A stretch of DNA of 64,000 bases from a virus: positions 35,207 through 99,206 of the IMG/VR virus record IMGVR_UViG_3300047445_000314; one strand, given 5' to 3'. Below the pieces are notes generated by a model. That model searched no databases, was not told the origin of the DNA, and saw only the letters and a list, made by a program, of their open reading frames with translations. Within the stretch, counting starts at the first letter, position 1. The number at the start of each line of letters is the position of its first letter. The translations under genes were made by a program, and so were the position numbers. This document shows, piece by piece, positions 22,509-32,663 of this stretch.

Positions 22509-22774
22509 TTTCCCCCGAAAAGGGGATGGACTTCGGTCTGTGGGTCCGCGATACGGTACAGAAGCTGGTGAGCCATCATCATCGTCTACAGGACATCGCG
22601 GAGTACCCACTGGACCGTGTAGTCACCCTCCTGGATGCGATCGACAGGGTCGATGCTAGGGCAAGGCTGGCGTTCGTCACCGACATGAGTGCAGTAGTGG
22701 GCGGTATGTTCGGTAGCGGAGACCATCTCAGCGAGCATATCGAGGACCTGACCGACGTATCTAAAGGAGAGTAA
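21864..22774 (+). CDS. Tail assembly chaperone GT fusion by -1 frameshift
   Basis: If ribosomes slip back one base on TTTTTTT at 22388-22394, reading continues Tyr-Pro-Glu-Leu-Ala-Pro and on to a stop at 22772-22774, immediately before the tape measure gene. The fusion would be about 303 residues. The T part is basic with Arg-Arg-Met-Val-Glu-Lys-Glu-Arg-Arg-Arg and then helical, resembling T domains that bind the tape measure while G binds tube monomers. No independent start with a good ribosome site exists for the second frame. Confidence 0.75.
22388..22394 (+). other. Programmed -1 ribosomal frameshift site
   Basis: Seven T's read in the zero frame as T-TTT-TTT, fitting the X-XXY-YYZ slippery pattern. 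It joins G and T, as is general in siphovirus tail operons. Confidence 0.7.
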
Positions 22775-22775
22775 C

Positions 22776-25700
22776 ATGGCTGACAGCCAACTCAACGTAA
22801 CCATCCAGGCACGCGATGAGCTAAGCCCCGACTTGAACCGGCTGGAATCGAAGCTGATCCGGTTTGTCGGGGCGGTTACCTCTGCGCTGGCTGCCATCAA
22901 GATTTCCGGACTCCCTATCTCCACCGCAGGCGATCTGGAGCGCGAGCTGGCGAACGTCAAAAAGACGACTGGATTCACTACCACCCAGATTCTCGACCTG
23001 AATGACGGCTTGCTCAAGCTGTCCCTGCATAGCGACCAGTCCGCCTTAAACCTCGCAAAAATCTCCTCCGCCGCAGGCCAGCAAGGTCTCGGCGGGGCTG
23101 GTGTAGCAGGTGTGCTGAAGTTCACTGATTCGATCGCGCGCATGGCTTCGGTGCTGGATATCGAGGTGGGCAAGGCCGGGTCCGACATGGGCAAGTTGCT
23201 CAACATTTTCAAGATCGATATCAACGACGTTGAAAAGGCGGCGTCCGGTTTCAACGAAGTCACCAACCACGGTGCTATCAACGCAGGCAACCTGCTGGAT
23301 GCCGTCAAGCGCATCGGTGCCGCAGCAGGCTCGATCAATGCCACGCCGCTGGAAAACCTGCGTGACGCTATCACGCTCGGCGCTACCGGCATCGAGCTTG
23401 GTCTGTCGCCCGAGGTAGTCGGCACCTCGTTCACCAAAATTCTCGTGCAGCTCAAGACCAAGCGTGCGGATATTATCAAGGCGCTGTCCAGGGCGGAAGG
23501 CAAGCCCGTCACCGAGGATGAATGGCTGGCGGATGTAGAGAAAAGCGGAATAAACGCCTACCTGCGCCTCACCAAGGCACTGCGCACCTTCACCGGGGCG
23601 GGCCAGGCGGAGCTGATCAGCAGGACGCAAGGTCAGGGCCGTATCTTCGGTCTAGGTGACAAGGCACTGCAAGACGTCAACGACGATCTGATACGAAAGA
23701 ATCGTGCCAACGCAGCCAAGGGGATCGACACCGGTACCTCCGCGCTGCGCGAGCAACAGACCGTCTTGAATACGTTCAATGCACAGGTCGAGACGCTTAA
23801 AAATAGCCTATTTAAGCTCGCGGCGGACGGTGGCCAGCCACTGCTCGCCGTCCTGACCAAGTATGTCGGACAACTCGCGTTAGCACTACAGGCTCCCGGT
23901 ATGCGCGCCTTTATCGGTGCTGTCGTCAAATCCTTCGGCGACATGATCGATCTGGCCGTCTCCCTTACTAAGGCCGTCTCGGCGCTTGGTATCAACTGGG
24001 AGAACTTCATCAAGGTGGTGAAGGTACTACTGACGGTCAAGGCCGTATCGTATTTCCTGAATCTGGCGACTAGCCTGCCAATCATATCCGGCCTGCTCAA
24101 AAAGGTCACGGCAGACACAGCAGCGGTCGGCGCGGCAGCGACAGGTGCAGGAGCGGCCGTTGGCGCGTCCAACGCCAAACAGATGAACTCCTGGGAGGCG
24201 CTGCGTGCGTCAGTCAAAAAGACTGCTGACGCCTACCGCACTGCTTCCGCCGAGCGTATCGCCGCCGCTGAGAAGGAGGCTGCGGCAACAGCCGCATTAG
24301 CCGCGAAGGCGGCTGCCTCCTTTGCCGAAAAAGATGCTGCTATCGTCGCCGCATATCAGACCAAGGTGGCGAAGTCCGCCGCTGCGGCGTCACAGAAGCA
24401 GTCGCAGCCCGCACTGAATCAAGCCCGCGTTAGCTTGAATACCGCGCAAGGTGCGGTAGCCGCTGCGATCACGTCAGGCAATGCAGCCATACAAAATGGC
24501 GACGCCGCCCTGGCCAATGCCACCAATACCGGTCAAGTAGGAGTGGACAAGGCGGTCGCTATCGGCCAGGCAAAGCGCGCGGCGGCACTGAAGGAGCATG
24601 AAGCGCAGATGGCCGCTATTGAGGCGGAGGCGCGCGGCAAGCGTACTGCGGTCGATAAGGAAGCCAAAGCCTTTGCGCTGGCACAAGAGGAGGCCTTCTA
24701 TACTAAGCAGCTTGCCTCATTAAAGGTGGCGGACGCCAAACGCATCCAGCAGGCCAAAGTCGCGGCGGATGCGTTGCTGCTCACCACCACGCAGCGGGTG
24801 GAGCAAGAGATACTGGCAGAAAATGCCAAATTACTGGCGATGCAGAAGGGCGCGGCGCAGGCGAACATCGCCAATGTTATTGCAATAAAAAATGCCGAGC
24901 AACTTGCTAAGCTGCGCGCCAACGCAGCAGCAGGTATCCTGCCGATCGTACCCACCACGGGTCCTGGATTGGGCGGAGGTCCGGCACCTGCCTCGCCTAC
25001 CCCTCTACCACGCGCGCCTGCTGGCGGACTTTTCGCGGGGTTGAGCAAGCTCGAAGTATTGGCTGTTGGACTGACGGCGGTAGGTAATGCCCTGAAGTTT
25101 GTCCTAAGATGGCTGGGTCCGGTCTACCTGGGCTTTATCATCCTGGGTAGCATCGCCGACGCGCTAGGCTGGGTAGACATACTGCCCAAAGCCCTGCGCA
25201 ATCTTGGCGACTGGCTAGGCTTCAGCAGCGAGGCTGCGCGTAAAGAGGCGCAGGCGATGGAGGAATCAACCGCTGCAATGAAGCGCAAGAATGACCGCAT
25301 CAAGGAGCAGGTAGACCAGTACAAGGAGCTGTTGCTGATCAACGGCAAGCTCGACAAGAACAAGTCCGACGACGTCACCAACAAGATCAAGCTGAATACC
25401 GACGCCAAGACCAAGGCGCAAGGGGTGGATCAGCTTGGTGCGTTGTTGAGTGCAGCGCGGCTGGTGAATACCGACGCACTGACAGAGGCCAGCGCACAGC
25501 CTGCTGTGGATGCCGCGAAGAAGAATGAACTAGACGCGTTTCCTGCCAAGATTGCTAAGGCCAAGGCGGAGTTGGCTCAACTGCAAAAATCGCTGCAAGA
25601 CTCCAACACGGAGACTGCTGGGTTTTTTGCTACTGCTGTCGAGAAACGTACTGTCGAGCTGAAGACGATAGAGGACGCCTACGCAATCGCCTCTGGTCAT

Positions 25701-28235
25701 GCCAAACAACTGGGCCTGGATTCGACCAATGCAGTCAAGGCCGGGGTGGAGGACTCCAGCGAGGCGCTGGCGGTGTTCGTCAATAAAACCACCAGCATCT
25801 TCACAGACGCCAGCGCCATTATCTTCACACAGATGGTGGTCCCTCTTATCGAAGCACGCGATGCTCGCGATAAGCTGCTAGTCGATATTGCAGAGCAGCA
25901 GAAGATACTCGACAACCCCGGCGCAAGCAAACAGGACAAGAAAGAGGCCACTGAACGGCTGGCAGAGTACAACGAGCAGCTTAAGGCCGCTAAGGAGACC
26001 TTCCGCCTGTTCGGCGTGGCGATTAGCGATGTCAGCAAAAAGATAGCCGAGATGAAGGGCGTTCCGCAGAATGTCCTGGACTCGGTCGCCCTCGTACTGG
26101 GGATTGCAAATACCAAAGAAGTGACGCTCGCCTCCGCGAAGGCTATCAAGACGGAGCTTGCCACCGCCAAGCAGCAGGGCACCCCATTGACCGGTGCCGA
26201 TGCAGGTAAGACGCTGGATAAGCCGAAGGCGACCGGCAGCAACACGGTTGATCCAAAGGGTGGAGAGAGTGAAGCGCGTAAGCTGGCGAAAGCGAAGGCC
26301 GACCTTATCCGCGCCCAACTAGAGGCAGAAGCTGCGATAAAAAAGCAAGCCAACGACAATGCCTTGCAAGAGGACCAGCGCCGGTTCGATCGTGGTCTGA
26401 TCGATCTGAGGGAGTTCTACCGGGAAAAGGCGCGAATCGACACCAACAACCTGAATATCGAGATCAACCTGAAGCAGGATGAGATCGACAATAAGCTGAA
26501 GGAACGCGGCGATAAGTCATTCAAGGAATCCGACCGTGTCAAGATCGACAAAGAACTGGCTATCTTGCGAGGACAGAAGGCGGTTCTGATATCCAGGGTC
26601 AACGAGATACCAGCACAGACTGCGGAAACGATCCGCAGGGCGGTAAAAACCTTCAATGAAGGGGTATTGGCCGACAAGCTCAACCTGGTCAAGGCCTTCG
26701 GCCTGGATGACGCCGAACAGGCAATGAAGGACCAATTTACCCTGATCGAGAGCCAGATCGAGGAGCGTATCCAGACATTGGAGACCGCGTTGTCGAAGAA
26801 GCGGCCAGGTATTACACGCGGCCTCATCGACGGTCTCAAGCTGGATGCGCTGGTTAAAGCTATCGACCCGCTTTTGCAATCAATTGCAGATCGGGCGCGC
26901 TTGACCGCCGACGCGGTGCAGAATGCCTTTAACCGTATCGCCTTCCTGCGCAATCAGGGAAAGGTCACCGATAAGCAAGTCGAGCAGTTCACCAATCTGG
27001 CCAACGCGGAACAGGCGGTGGCGATCCAGCGACAGATCGACGATACCGAACGCCTGATCGCAATCAATAATCGCGAGATCGAGACCAAGATGCTTGCGGC
27101 AGGTGCTACCCGCGAGAATATCCGTGCGGCCATCGAGCAGGATGTCGCTTACCAGCAGAATATCAATGCACTGGACGGCCTGAAGCTGAAGTACCAGGAG
27201 TTGACGGCGGTAGTCGACGAGACGGCGACATCAATCAACCATGCGCTGGAAGCGGGTATCAGCAATTCGCTAACCAATGCGATGAGCCGCAGCTTTGGTG
27301 GCATCCGCCGCATGCTGGGCAACCTGCTGACCGACCTCGGTCATGCGATCCGCGAATCCGTCGCCAAGGAATTCTCCCAGACCATCATCAAGGATGTGCT
27401 CGGTGGCGGCGGCACGGGTGGTATCGGCGGCTTCTTCTCCGGTCTATTGCGGGGGGCTGGCGACGGCCCGAAGGCGCTGATCGATAAGGACAAGCTGGGT
27501 CGCACCAAGGATAGCGCGATGTACGTCCGGCTGGCCGACGCGCAGGATGCGCTGGTCAACCCACAAGGGCAAGGCCAGGACAGCGCGTTCGGCCCTACCC
27601 CCAACGGCGAGACGCTGAGCCTCAAGGATTTCAGTAAGGAGACCCAGGACGCGGTCGGTGCGGCGGAGGACGGCGCTACCAAGATACTCGCCAGCGCCGG
27701 TAATGTGTTCGCCGAGCGCGGCCTGCAAGGCGTGGTAGAGCAGGGTATCGGCAGCGTCAAGAAATCGCTGGTGAGCGGCGTATTGAACCTGTCCAACGAT
27801 ACCAAGGGCGGCGGTATATTCGGGGATTTCTTCAAGGCGGTCGGTAGTACCTTTAAAGAAGCACTAAAGGGTATCGGTGATCTGCTCGGTTCTGCTTTAT
27901 CGGGGGTGGGAGGCATTCTCAGCGGTGTATTCCACACGGGCGGCGTGGTCGGTGAAGGCTCCGCCATGGCAACCGTGTCGCCTATGGTGTTTGCCAATGC
28001 GATACGCTACCATACTGGTGGCCTGGCAGGGTTGAAGCCGAATGAGGTACCTGCCATCCTGCAAAAAGGGGAAGAGGTATTGACCGCGAACAGCCCACGC
28101 CACCGCGACAACATTGCCGTGGCACCGAAGGCACCACCGGTCAACTTGCAATTGTCGGTACATCCGGACGCGCTGAACATGACCTTGCGCGACTGGTTCG
28201 AGTCAGAGCTGGCGCGCATTCACGCCAACCGGTAA
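22776..28235 (+). CDS. Tape measure protein (1819 aa)
   Basis: The longest gene, directly after GT. The N-terminus carries the TP901-type tape measure region (Leu-Ala-Asn-Val-Lys-Lys-Thr-Thr-Gly-Phe, repeated Ala/Gly-rich helices). Hydrophobic segments at about residues 410-445 and 760-800 could insert in the host membrane during DNA injection. Residues about 480-740 and 1170-1400 are long Ala/Lys/Glu coiled coils. The C-terminus has Gly-Gly-Val-Val-Gly-Glu-Gly, His-Thr-Gly-Gly-Leu and Glu-Val-Pro-Ala-Ile-Leu-Gln-Lys-Gly-Glu-Glu, a common tape measure ending. At about 0.15 nm per residue the tail would be about 270 nm. A palindromic site lies in the coiled-coil region. Confidence 0.9.
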   Translation: MADSQLNVTIQARDELSPDLNRLESKLIRFVGAVTSALAAIKISGLPISTAGDLERELANVKKTTGFTTTQILDLNDGLLKLSLHSDQSALNLAKISSAAGQQGLGGAGVAGVLKFTDSIARMASVLDIEVGKAGSDMGKLLNIFKIDINDVEKAASGFNEVTNHGAINAGNLLDAVKRIGAAAGSINATPLENLRDAITLGATGIELGLSPEVVGTSFTKILVQLKTKRADIIKALSRAEGKPVTEDEWLADVEKSGINAYLRLTKALRTFTGAGQAELISRTQGQGRIFGLGDKALQDVNDDLIRKNRANAAKGIDTGTSALREQQTVLNTFNAQVETLKNSLFKLAADGGQPLLAVLTKYVGQLALALQAPGMRAFIGAVVKSFGDMIDLAVSLTKAVSALGINWENFIKVVKVLLTVKAVSYFLNLATSLPIISGLLKKVTADTAAVGAAATGAGAAVGASNAKQMNSWEALRASVKKTADAYRTASAERIAAAEKEAAATAALAAKAAASFAEKDAAIVAAYQTKVAKSAAAASQKQSQPALNQARVSLNTAQGAVAAAITSGNAAIQNGDAALANATNTGQVGVDKAVAIGQAKRAAALKEHEAQMAAIEAEARGKRTAVDKEAKAFALAQEEAFYTKQLASLKVADAKRIQQAKVAADALLLTTTQRVEQEILAENAKLLAMQKGAAQANIANVIAIKNAEQLAKLRANAAAGILPIVPTTGPGLGGGPAPASPTPLPRAPAGGLFAGLSKLEVLAVGLTAVGNALKFVLRWLGPVYLGFIILGSIADALGWVDILPKALRNLGDWLGFSSEAARKEAQAMEESTAAMKRKNDRIKEQVDQYKELLLINGKLDKNKSDDVTNKIKLNTDAKTKAQGVDQLGALLSAARLVNTDALTEASAQPAVDAAKKNELDAFPAKIAKAKAELAQLQKSLQDSNTETAGFFATAVEKRTVELKTIEDAYAIASGHAKQLGLDSTNAVKAGVEDSSEALAVFVNKTTSIFTDASAIIFTQMVVPLIEARDARDKLLVDIAEQQKILDNPGASKQDKKEATERLAEYNEQLKAAKETFRLFGVAISDVSKKIAEMKGVPQNVLDSVALVLGIANTKEVTLASAKAIKTELATAKQQGTPLTGADAGKTLDKPKATGSNTVDPKGGESEARKLAKAKADLIRAQLEAEAAIKKQANDNALQEDQRRFDRGLIDLREFYREKARIDTNNLNIEINLKQDEIDNKLKERGDKSFKESDRVKIDKELAILRGQKAVLISRVNEIPAQTAETIRRAVKTFNEGVLADKLNLVKAFGLDDAEQAMKDQFTLIESQIEERIQTLETALSKKRPGITRGLIDGLKLDALVKAIDPLLQSIADRARLTADAVQNAFNRIAFLRNQGKVTDKQVEQFTNLANAEQAVAIQRQIDDTERLIAINNREIETKMLAAGATRENIRAAIEQDVAYQQNINALDGLKLKYQELTAVVDETATSINHALEAGISNSLTNAMSRSFGGIRRMLGNLLTDLGHAIRESVAKEFSQTIIKDVLGGGGTGGIGGFFSGLLRGAGDGPKALIDKDKLGRTKDSAMYVRLADAQDALVNPQGQGQDSAFGPTPNGETLSLKDFSKETQDAVGAAEDGATKILASAGNVFAERGLQGVVEQGIGSVKKSLVSGVLNLSNDTKGGGIFGDFFKAVGSTFKEALKGIGDLLGSALSGVGGILSGVFHTGGVVGEGSAMATVSPMVFANAIRYHTGGLAGLKPNEVPAILQKGEEVLTANSPRHRDNIAVAPKAPPVNLQLSVHPDALNMTLRDWFESELARIHANR
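26873..26890 (-). repeat. 18-bp palindromic site, copy 11 (in tape measure gene)
   Basis: TTTGCAATCAATTGCAGA, translated Leu-Gln-Ser-Ile-Ala-Asp. Confidence 0.8.
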
Positions 28236-28258
28236 CACTAGGTAAAACAGGAGGTACT

Positions 28259-28477
28259 ATGTCCATTACAATCCATCCACAAGCCATCCGCCCCGACGCC
28301 ACCGCTGTGGCGGTGCTGCGCGGTCCGGCCAACGTCAGCGTGATCTGGTCGTTGACCGGAGCAGGCACACTCACACACGCGTCGGAGCGGACGGACGGGC
28401 AAGGTATCGCTACTGCCTTATTTACGCCCAGTGCCGCTGACCAGACGGCGATCATCTCCGCGCAGTACGCTGAATAA
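28259..28477 (+). CDS. Small Ig-like virion protein (72 aa)
   Basis: Start 28259 after AGGAGG. A single beta-sandwich-like unit: Trp-Ser-Leu-Thr-Gly-Ala-Gly-Thr-Leu followed by Asp-Gly-Gln-Gly-Ile-Ala-Thr-Ala-Leu-Phe, resembling bacterial Ig-like domains with the Asp-Gly-x-Gly/Ala turn. The same pattern ends the next gene product. Probably a small tail-tip subunit. Confidence 0.6.
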   Translation: MSITIHPQAIRPDATAVAVLRGPANVSVIWSLTGAGTLTHASERTDGQGIATALFTPSAADQTAIISAQYAE

Positions 28478-28486
28478 GGAGAGGCA

Positions 28487-29653
28487 ATGTCAATTGATCT
28501 CTACTATCACCGTCCCACGGATAGTGGCGCGTGGCTGACCGGTATGCTATGGCTGGATACGGTCGGCGTATGTACCCTGATCGCGTCGGCGGAAGGGCAG
28601 CCCAACCTATATGGCATCCTGCAACTTGATGGTAGCTGGGATACGCGTAGCGTCAGCATCTATACCCCGCCCGACACGGCGCAGGCCTGGTTCGGCCCCG
28701 ACCTGTCCCTCAAAGAATCCATGGTGATGGTCACACAAAAGGTGATCATCACCGGCACCAGTGATCTGTTCAAATGGGACTACGAGGCGTTCTATATGGA
28801 GCCGCGCACCGGTTCGATACGCTACAGCGGCGGTGCTCCGCTCCAGCTCAATAGTGACACCATGCACGAAGAGTATGCCGCCCCTTTCACGGGTGGTGCA
28901 CTGCCCTCCCAGATCAAAGGCTTTCTAGGCGCGACGGCGGATCGCCTGCTATTCCACGGCCTGCTGCGCAACCTTGGCCTGGAGCCACCCTACACGCATG
29001 AGGACGTCTGTCTATTCAGCTTCCCGCGCAGCGCCAGCGAAGTGCAGGCGTTCACTATGGAAGCAGTACTGGTACCCGCGCAGATCGGCGTCGGTACGGT
29101 GCCGACCGTGTCATTCGCCAGCATGTCGTTGTCGGATACGGCAGGCGCTTGCTGGATCACCTTGGTCGCCAGCTATACCAGTGGACCGGCGCGCGCCTTG
29201 ATGCTGAAGTATGACCATGTTAATCAGGTGATCCTTGACAAGACCTACGCGCCGAGCGTGTCACCAACCGATATGTTCGACAATGTCAAGGGCGTGTGGT
29301 GGAGCGAGCGCTTCCAGGTCTTCGTCGGCGTGGAGCGCACCAATATCAACCTGTACGCGCGCCAGCGGGTGCCCTACGCGCTGAGCAACCCCGCGCTAAC
29401 CGGCACCTTGTCTGCAGGTAAGTCAGGCAAGATACGGGTAAAAGTTACTAGCGACTTGCCGGTTGTCTACCCACTCGCTACCAGTGGCGAAGTGTGCGCA
29501 GGTACGCAGGTAGCCTGGTCCAGCAGCACCGCAGGCGTCTTCTCCCCTACCGTGAGTATTACAGGCGCGGATGGCTATGCCGAAACCACGTTCTACCCGG
29601 ACCTTGGTATCACGGGTAGCTGCAACATTACCGCCACCGTTGTGTTCCCATAA
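28487..29653 (+). CDS. Tail-tip protein with C-terminal Ig-like domain (388 aa)
   Basis: Start 28487 after AGGAGAGG. The first about 290 residues are beta-rich with many Trp/Tyr/Thr and may form a propeller-like or receptor-contacting domain. The last about 85 residues are Ig-like (Val-Ala-Trp-Ser-Ser-Ser-Thr-Ala-Gly, then Asp-Gly-Tyr-Ala-Glu-Thr-Thr-Phe-Tyr). Placed between tape measure and baseplate genes, it is likely displayed at the tail tip. No family name is certain. Confidence 0.6.
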   Translation: MSIDLYYHRPTDSGAWLTGMLWLDTVGVCTLIASAEGQPNLYGILQLDGSWDTRSVSIYTPPDTAQAWFGPDLSLKESMVMVTQKVIITGTSDLFKWDYEAFYMEPRTGSIRYSGGAPLQLNSDTMHEEYAAPFTGGALPSQIKGFLGATADRLLFHGLLRNLGLEPPYTHEDVCLFSFPRSASEVQAFTMEAVLVPAQIGVGTVPTVSFASMSLSDTAGACWITLVASYTSGPARALMLKYDHVNQVILDKTYAPSVSPTDMFDNVKGVWWSERFQVFVGVERTNINLYARQRVPYALSNPALTGTLSAGKSGKIRVKVTSDLPVVYPLATSGEVCAGTQVAWSSSTAGVFSPTVSITGADGYAETTFYPDLGITGSCNITATVVFP

Positions 29654-29655
29654 TC

Positions 29656-32562
29656 ATGATCAAACAAGTCTTCCTCTCGGATATCCTGCCGTACGAGCAC
29701 TACTACCAGCCAGCTCCTGGGTTCTACCCGTCAGACAACGATGTGCCGTTGACACCCAAGGAGGAGTACTTCTGGCGCGGGACCAGGTTCACCAAGAAAC
29801 GGCCCGGCAAAATATTCACCAGCGTACACTACATGGCCGTGGGGCCGCTCGACAACCAGCGCAACCCGCTGCGGCGCTGGGCGCAGTCGGTCACGATCCT
29901 GGGTATTAATTTTATGGAGGCGGTTCCGAAAACGACACCGACCGGGGATTTCGTCATCTGGGTCGTGGCCACAGTGGCGACGGACTACTGGCCAGCATGG
30001 GATATCATCGGATGGGAGATCGACGGCGCTACCGGTGAGTTCATCCGCTTTACGGATTCGACCTCGAACATGGGTACCATCGACTTTAGGTGGGCCAAGA
30101 TGGGCCGCAATCTGCAAATGATCGTCAATCGCGGCTTTGTCGGATTCGGTAATTACTACAGCCTGCACGCGGTCAACCCGAACAACGGCGACCCGTTCGG
30201 CAACGGCACCGAGATCGATCTGACCCGGTTTGTCGGCTGGGATAATAATTTTATTTGCTTCGATATCCAGCAGGACGTCGCCTTGATTGTCACCTCCGAT
30301 ACGCCACCAAGCTGCATCTCCGTGCACCACTTCTCCACCGGGGAGTTGATCCGCCATGTCCCTGCCTCCGGCATGCCTGTTGACGCGCACTGGGAAGACC
30401 AGAACCGCGCCTATGTCGTCTCCTCTACCGGCGTGATCACGCTGATCGATTTCGTTACCGGCGAGACCATGTCGGCCACCCAGCTTGATCTGCCTGGCAA
30501 TCCATGGAAGACCGGATATGACCGGTTCCTGAAGCGATTGTTGTTCATCGAGCGGACTCCAGACGCCTACGGGACCGGAGCCAGCACCCTGCGCGTCAAA
30601 GGCTACCGCAACCTGCCAGTGGAGACCCGCATCACCAAGCCAGTACCTCTAGCGCGCCCACGCGTCGGCAGCCGTACGCCGTTCGTTGCGCGTATCGTCG
30701 GCAGCATCGGCGAATCTATCGGCGGGCCGAACGTCACCGCATCGCTCGACAACGGTAACGGCACGCTGATCGACCAGGTGTGTCCATCCGATGGCTACGG
30801 CTACACTCGTTTTAATGTGACCGGCGTGACCGCAGGCGCGGGTACCTTGACCCTGTCGTGCAATGGCAGCGCCAGCACCTTTACGACACCTTCCTATGTA
30901 CATACCATGGTGGTGAAGCTCGACAGCTTGTTCTACCTCGGCAAAGAATACTACCTGCCAGAGCCGATCAATACCTCGTACATCGCCACCGCCCCGGACA
31001 GTACCATCCATGACGTGGCTGTGGGGCTGGCGCAGTCGGTCAACCAGGCCCCGCGCCGCGCCGTTTCCGGCTACGTGACCGGGGATGCGGATGGCGAGGT
31101 ACAAGGCACGATCACCGATGCGGAAGGGCACACCGCCGCGCTGTCAGGAAATGTAGACAGTGGCTTCTTCTTTGGTTTTATTCCTGGCGGCGACCTGATG
31201 GGGCACATCACCGGCACGGTCACCGGGTTCAATGGCGGGACCGGCAGCGGCACCCTGGTAGGGGATATTGTCACCGCGTCGGCAGGCAGTGACACCGTCA
31301 CCATCACGGGCGTGCCGCCCGGCTCGCGCGCTGTCCTTACCGCGCGCAATCTACCTGACCCGCAGGAAGACAAAGTACTACTCGGTGATGGTGAGCCGCA
31401 ACGTAATCCGTTCGGCGGTAACGTCTTAGAGCAGTGGCAGCTCGATCCTATCATAACCGGCCCTAATATCGGTACCCCTAAGCTGTGGAACGGTACGCAT
31501 TTTGTCGCAGTCAATGGCTTTGGTCGCTCAGTAAATGCTGCTGGCCCACTATGGCTGAGCACAGACGGTCTCAACTATACGCAGATGTCTTACACCGATT
31601 CAGAAGTCTTATTCGATGTATTGATCTGCATAGATGGCAGGTATTTTGGCTCCAGGCAGTCGCCGGGGTGGGTGCACATTTACTACTCAGATGACCTGAT
31701 GCACTGGACCAAGGGCGAATTTGGCATATACCCGAGTGGTACCGATTGGGATAGTGGTAGTGTAATCGTCGATATCATTAAGGTAGGCAGTACACTGGTT
31801 GCCCTTCGTAAAAATAACGAGATCATGACCAGTACCGATAACGGCGCTACGTGGGTGCATCGTATCAACGTGGTTACTCCGCTTGATTTGCGATGGCAGC
31901 TCACTAATACGCTTAATTTCGAGACCCTGTCCATAGCCTACGGTAATGGCGTGTGCGTCGTGATAGGGTCGCCAGGTATCGGAGGTAGCCCCATCGCCTC
32001 TAACCATATTTTCTCATTCTCCAGCTTCGACGGCCCCGTAACCGAAACCATCTACCCTTACCCTATTCCAAAGGATATCTGCTTGTACCAGGTGCGATTC
32101 ATTGATGGGTACTTCTATGCGATAGGGGCTAGGTTAGTTGTCACTGTTCCCCCCTATCTGGAAGGCTACAGTGTCGCCGCGCCGTGGATTCTACGCGGCA
32201 CAAATGGCGTGGACTGGACGGACGTCACACCCTACCCCGCCCTGGCGCGCAGCGAGCAGATGAAAGGCTCCGACGCCGACCGCATCTTCCGCATGGACAG
32301 CGGTCTGTTCGTCATCGTGGGCTGGGCCATGATACTAACCAGCCCTGACGGCATCACCTGGACGGAACACCCGCGCGTTGGTTTTGAGATGATGGGAGGG
32401 GCTTCTAATGGAACGATTATCGCGCTCAAGGAACATGATTGGACCGACCCCATACCTGGTGCCCTCTATCAGCAATTTATAATCAGGTTCAACATGACCA
32501 TCTACGACCCCGCCACGGAGGCCTACACGCCGCCTCTCGGTAGCATCTACGACGGGCCGTAA
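29656..32562 (+). CDS. Large tail protein with propeller, Ig-like and Asp-box domains (968 aa)
   Basis: The N-terminal about 310 residues look like a beta-propeller of quinoprotein type (repeated Trp-Glu/Ile-Asp-Gly-Ala-Thr-Gly-Glu units). An Ig-like domain follows (Asn-Val-Thr-Ala-Ser-Leu-Asp-Asn-Gly), then a Gly/Thr-rich beta segment. From about residue 620 five Asp-box-like motifs occur: near 635 (Ser-Thr-Asp-Gly-Leu-Asn-Tyr), 677 (Ser-Asp-Asp-Leu-Met-His-Trp), 726 (Ser-Thr-Asp-Asn-Gly-Ala-Thr-Trp), 848 and 895 (Ser-Pro-Asp-Gly-Ile-Thr-Trp). Asp-boxes mark sialidase-like propellers, so surface-sugar recognition is likely; catalytic Arg/Tyr residues cannot be assigned. Confidence 0.65.
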   Translation: MIKQVFLSDILPYEHYYQPAPGFYPSDNDVPLTPKEEYFWRGTRFTKKRPGKIFTSVHYMAVGPLDNQRNPLRRWAQSVTILGINFMEAVPKTTPTGDFVIWVVATVATDYWPAWDIIGWEIDGATGEFIRFTDSTSNMGTIDFRWAKMGRNLQMIVNRGFVGFGNYYSLHAVNPNNGDPFGNGTEIDLTRFVGWDNNFICFDIQQDVALIVTSDTPPSCISVHHFSTGELIRHVPASGMPVDAHWEDQNRAYVVSSTGVITLIDFVTGETMSATQLDLPGNPWKTGYDRFLKRLLFIERTPDAYGTGASTLRVKGYRNLPVETRITKPVPLARPRVGSRTPFVARIVGSIGESIGGPNVTASLDNGNGTLIDQVCPSDGYGYTRFNVTGVTAGAGTLTLSCNGSASTFTTPSYVHTMVVKLDSLFYLGKEYYLPEPINTSYIATAPDSTIHDVAVGLAQSVNQAPRRAVSGYVTGDADGEVQGTITDAEGHTAALSGNVDSGFFFGFIPGGDLMGHITGTVTGFNGGTGSGTLVGDIVTASAGSDTVTITGVPPGSRAVLTARNLPDPQEDKVLLGDGEPQRNPFGGNVLEQWQLDPIITGPNIGTPKLWNGTHFVAVNGFGRSVNAAGPLWLSTDGLNYTQMSYTDSEVLFDVLICIDGRYFGSRQSPGWVHIYYSDDLMHWTKGEFGIYPSGTDWDSGSVIVDIIKVGSTLVALRKNNEIMTSTDNGATWVHRINVVTPLDLRWQLTNTLNFETLSIAYGNGVCVVIGSPGIGGSPIASNHIFSFSSFDGPVTETIYPYPIPKDICLYQVRFIDGYFYAIGARLVVTVPPYLEGYSVAAPWILRGTNGVDWTDVTPYPALARSEQMKGSDADRIFRMDSGLFVIVGWAMILTSPDGITWTEHPRVGFEMMGGASNGTIIALKEHDWTDPIPGALYQQFIIRFNMTIYDPATEAYTPPLGSIYDGP

Positions 32563-32618
32563 TCCTGTACAGCCGGGCAGGGCCGTAGTATCCTGTCGCG
32601 GGCTAAGTAGTAACTGCG

Positions 32619-32636
32619 TTTGAAATTGATTGCAAA
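32619..32636 (+). repeat. 18-bp palindromic site, copy 12
   Basis: TTTGAAATTGATTGCAAA, the full consensus, 27 bases before the ATG at 32664. Confidence 0.9.
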
Positions 32637-32663
32637 TATTTGTAGGTATATCGAGGGAACGGT

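Noticed and set aside
22586-23512. Antisense 308-codon frame over the tape measure start
   Set aside because: A shadow frame over a well-supported gene; no neighbouring antisense genes exist in the window.
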